Shown here in pieces: positions 19,690-20,400 of a stretch of DNA of 20,400 nt. Numbering within the stretch: position 1 is the stretch's first letter; every line of letters begins with the position of its first letter. The stretch is from a virus. Under the pieces are notes generated by a model that worked only from the letters and a program-made list of their open reading frames with translations, had not been told where the DNA came from and made no database searches. A program made the position numbers and the translations under genes. The stretch lies in IMG/VR virus record IMGVR_UViG_3300020204_000465, positions 1-20,400 of that record. One strand, written 5' to 3'.

Positions 19690-20280
19690 ATGGCTTACGG
19701 AAATAGTTCAGCGCCGGAGAAGCGCAGGGCATTCGCAGCAGACTATGTTGAGGTAGCAGACCGCATCAAGGCTTGGTACGACGCGTATCCAAATGCGCGA
19801 ATTGAGACCGAGCTTGTACAACTCACCGATAAGGTCGTTGTGATGAAGGCGCAAGTCTTTCGCGGCGAAACATTGGATGAAAAGCCAGCGGGTGTCGGGC
19901 ATGCCTCTATGTCAATTCCGGGCAGCACCCCATACACGCGTGGGTCGGAGCTGGAGAACACCGAGACAAGCGCCGCTGGGCGTGCGCTTGTGATGGCTGG
20001 TCTTCCTTCAAAGAAGGTTGCGTCTGGCGACGAAATCCGCGCCAAGGGTGGCGCCGCAACCAAGGCTGATCCAATCGTCGCTGCGGCAAAGAACATCTTT
20101 GACGACGTGAAGATTGAAGATAGCCCAGTGGTGTTGAACTGGCTTGATGCAATTGACTCTGCGAGCGATGCTTCGGAATTGCAGCGAGTTGGTCAGGAAA
20201 TTGCTGGTCTTGACCTCAGCGAGAATGAGCGTGGCATGCTCCAGAGTGCTTGGAAGAACCGACGCGCGGCTCTTGCCTGA
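19690..20280 (+). CDS. Putative phage recombination protein (single-strand annealing type)
   Basis: A 196-residue protein. The N-terminal part (YVEVADRIKAWYDAYPNARI, then VVVMKAQVFRG, then STPYTRGSELENTETSAAGRALVMAG) has a pattern I know from proteins of actinobacterial phages: 'YVxVAxRI...', an antiparallel sheet, and 'SxLxNxETSAxGRAL'. That core resembles Erf/Sak-type annealing proteins, which bind single-stranded DNA. The C-terminal part (about 120-196) is a variable helical region (NIFDDVKIEDSPVVLNWLDA...). AAGGTAGG precedes ATG. The stop overlaps the next ATG as TGATG, and that gene starts like a RecB-type nuclease, the usual annealing-protein/exonuclease pairing. The annealing role is an inference from pattern and context. 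Confidence 0.65.
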   Translation: MAYGNSSAPEKRRAFAADYVEVADRIKAWYDAYPNARIETELVQLTDKVVVMKAQVFRGETLDEKPAGVGHASMSIPGSTPYTRGSELENTETSAAGRALVMAGLPSKKVASGDEIRAKGGAATKADPIVAAAKNIFDDVKIEDSPVVLNWLDAIDSASDASELQRVGQEIAGLDLSENERGMLQSAWKNRRAALA

Positions 20281-20400
20281 TGGAGTTGATCCGCCACGAA
20301 GAGCGACATCCTGAGTACGTCAGCGTCAGCGAGTTGAGAGAGTTCCTCTCCTGCCCGCTACGCTGGTGGTACAGGTACCGCCTCGGTCTTTGGACAGACA
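20280..20400 (+). CDS. RecB-type PD-(D/E)XK exonuclease, N-terminus only
   Basis: ATG 20280 overlaps the previous stop (TGATG) and 40 codons are visible: a start rich in His and Glu, then YVSVSELREFLSCPLRWWYR. The 'VSVSxLxxFxxCPxRWWYRYxxGL' opening is the well-known first helix of RecB/Cas4-family PD-(D/E)XK exonucleases, including phage recombination exonucleases; the Cys can be part of a 4Fe-4S cluster in some members. The catalytic part lies beyond the window, so activity cannot be judged. Confidence 0.8.
   Translation, partial: MELIRHEERHPEYVSVSELREFLSCPLRWWYRYRLGLWTD

Overview
The window is a piece of a tailed-phage genome (free phage or prophage cannot be told apart here). It holds a near-complete head, connector and tail gene set, then the start of a recombination/DNA-metabolism module. 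No tRNA, rRNA, CRISPR array, insertion sequence, integrase or clearly bacterial gene was seen. The very long tape measure protein and the -1 frameshifted tail chaperone point to a long, flexible, non-contractile (siphovirus-like) tail. The HTH plus metallophosphoesterase pair, the annealing-protein-like gene and several apparent leaderless promoters resemble phages of Actinobacteria. That host guess is inference from family memory, not a search result.

Layout. Leftward (minus) structural genes, in transcription order: prohead protease/scaffold polyprotein (14811-12667), major capsid protein (12661-11426) and a terminator hairpin; a small leaderless-type gene (11356-11120); three head-tail connector genes coupled by TAATG overlaps (10194-8388); tail completion and major tail protein (6444-5413) and a hairpin; a new promoter, the G/G-T tail chaperones (5227-4680) and the tape measure protein, which runs off the left edge. 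Rightward cassettes break this series: a holin-like gene, a small HTH protein and a metallophosphoesterase (6541-8404), and a glycosyltransferase (10279-11145). Each cassette has its own promoter, and the two SD-led ones share an identical 15-nt ribosome-binding/start sequence. Each ends by running a few bases into the 3' end of the convergent structural gene.

From 15025 rightward everything is on the plus strand: a zinc-finger protein, a small unknown protein, a fused portal protein, a PD-(D/E)XK nuclease-like protein and an HNH endonuclease. A second unit follows, starting at a textbook promoter at 18844: zinc-ribbon/HTH regulator, unknown, XRE-like HTH, putative single-strand annealing protein, and the N-terminus of a RecB-type exonuclease cut by the right edge. 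The portal diverges from the protease and capsid genes across a 213-bp control region. No terminase gene is in the window.

The most unusual content is domain fusion in head-assembly proteins. The portal carries an inserted HAD-like domain plus a separate C-terminal 'WRREFGRGG' module. The protease carries a second structural-phage module, a Tudor-like barrel and a scaffold tail with a likely internal start. The control layer is also notable: at least five starts sit exactly 6 nt after a -10-like hexamer, four without a convincing Shine-Dalgarno and the fifth with only a weak, closely placed one, and several promoters carry palindromes or direct repeats placed like operators.
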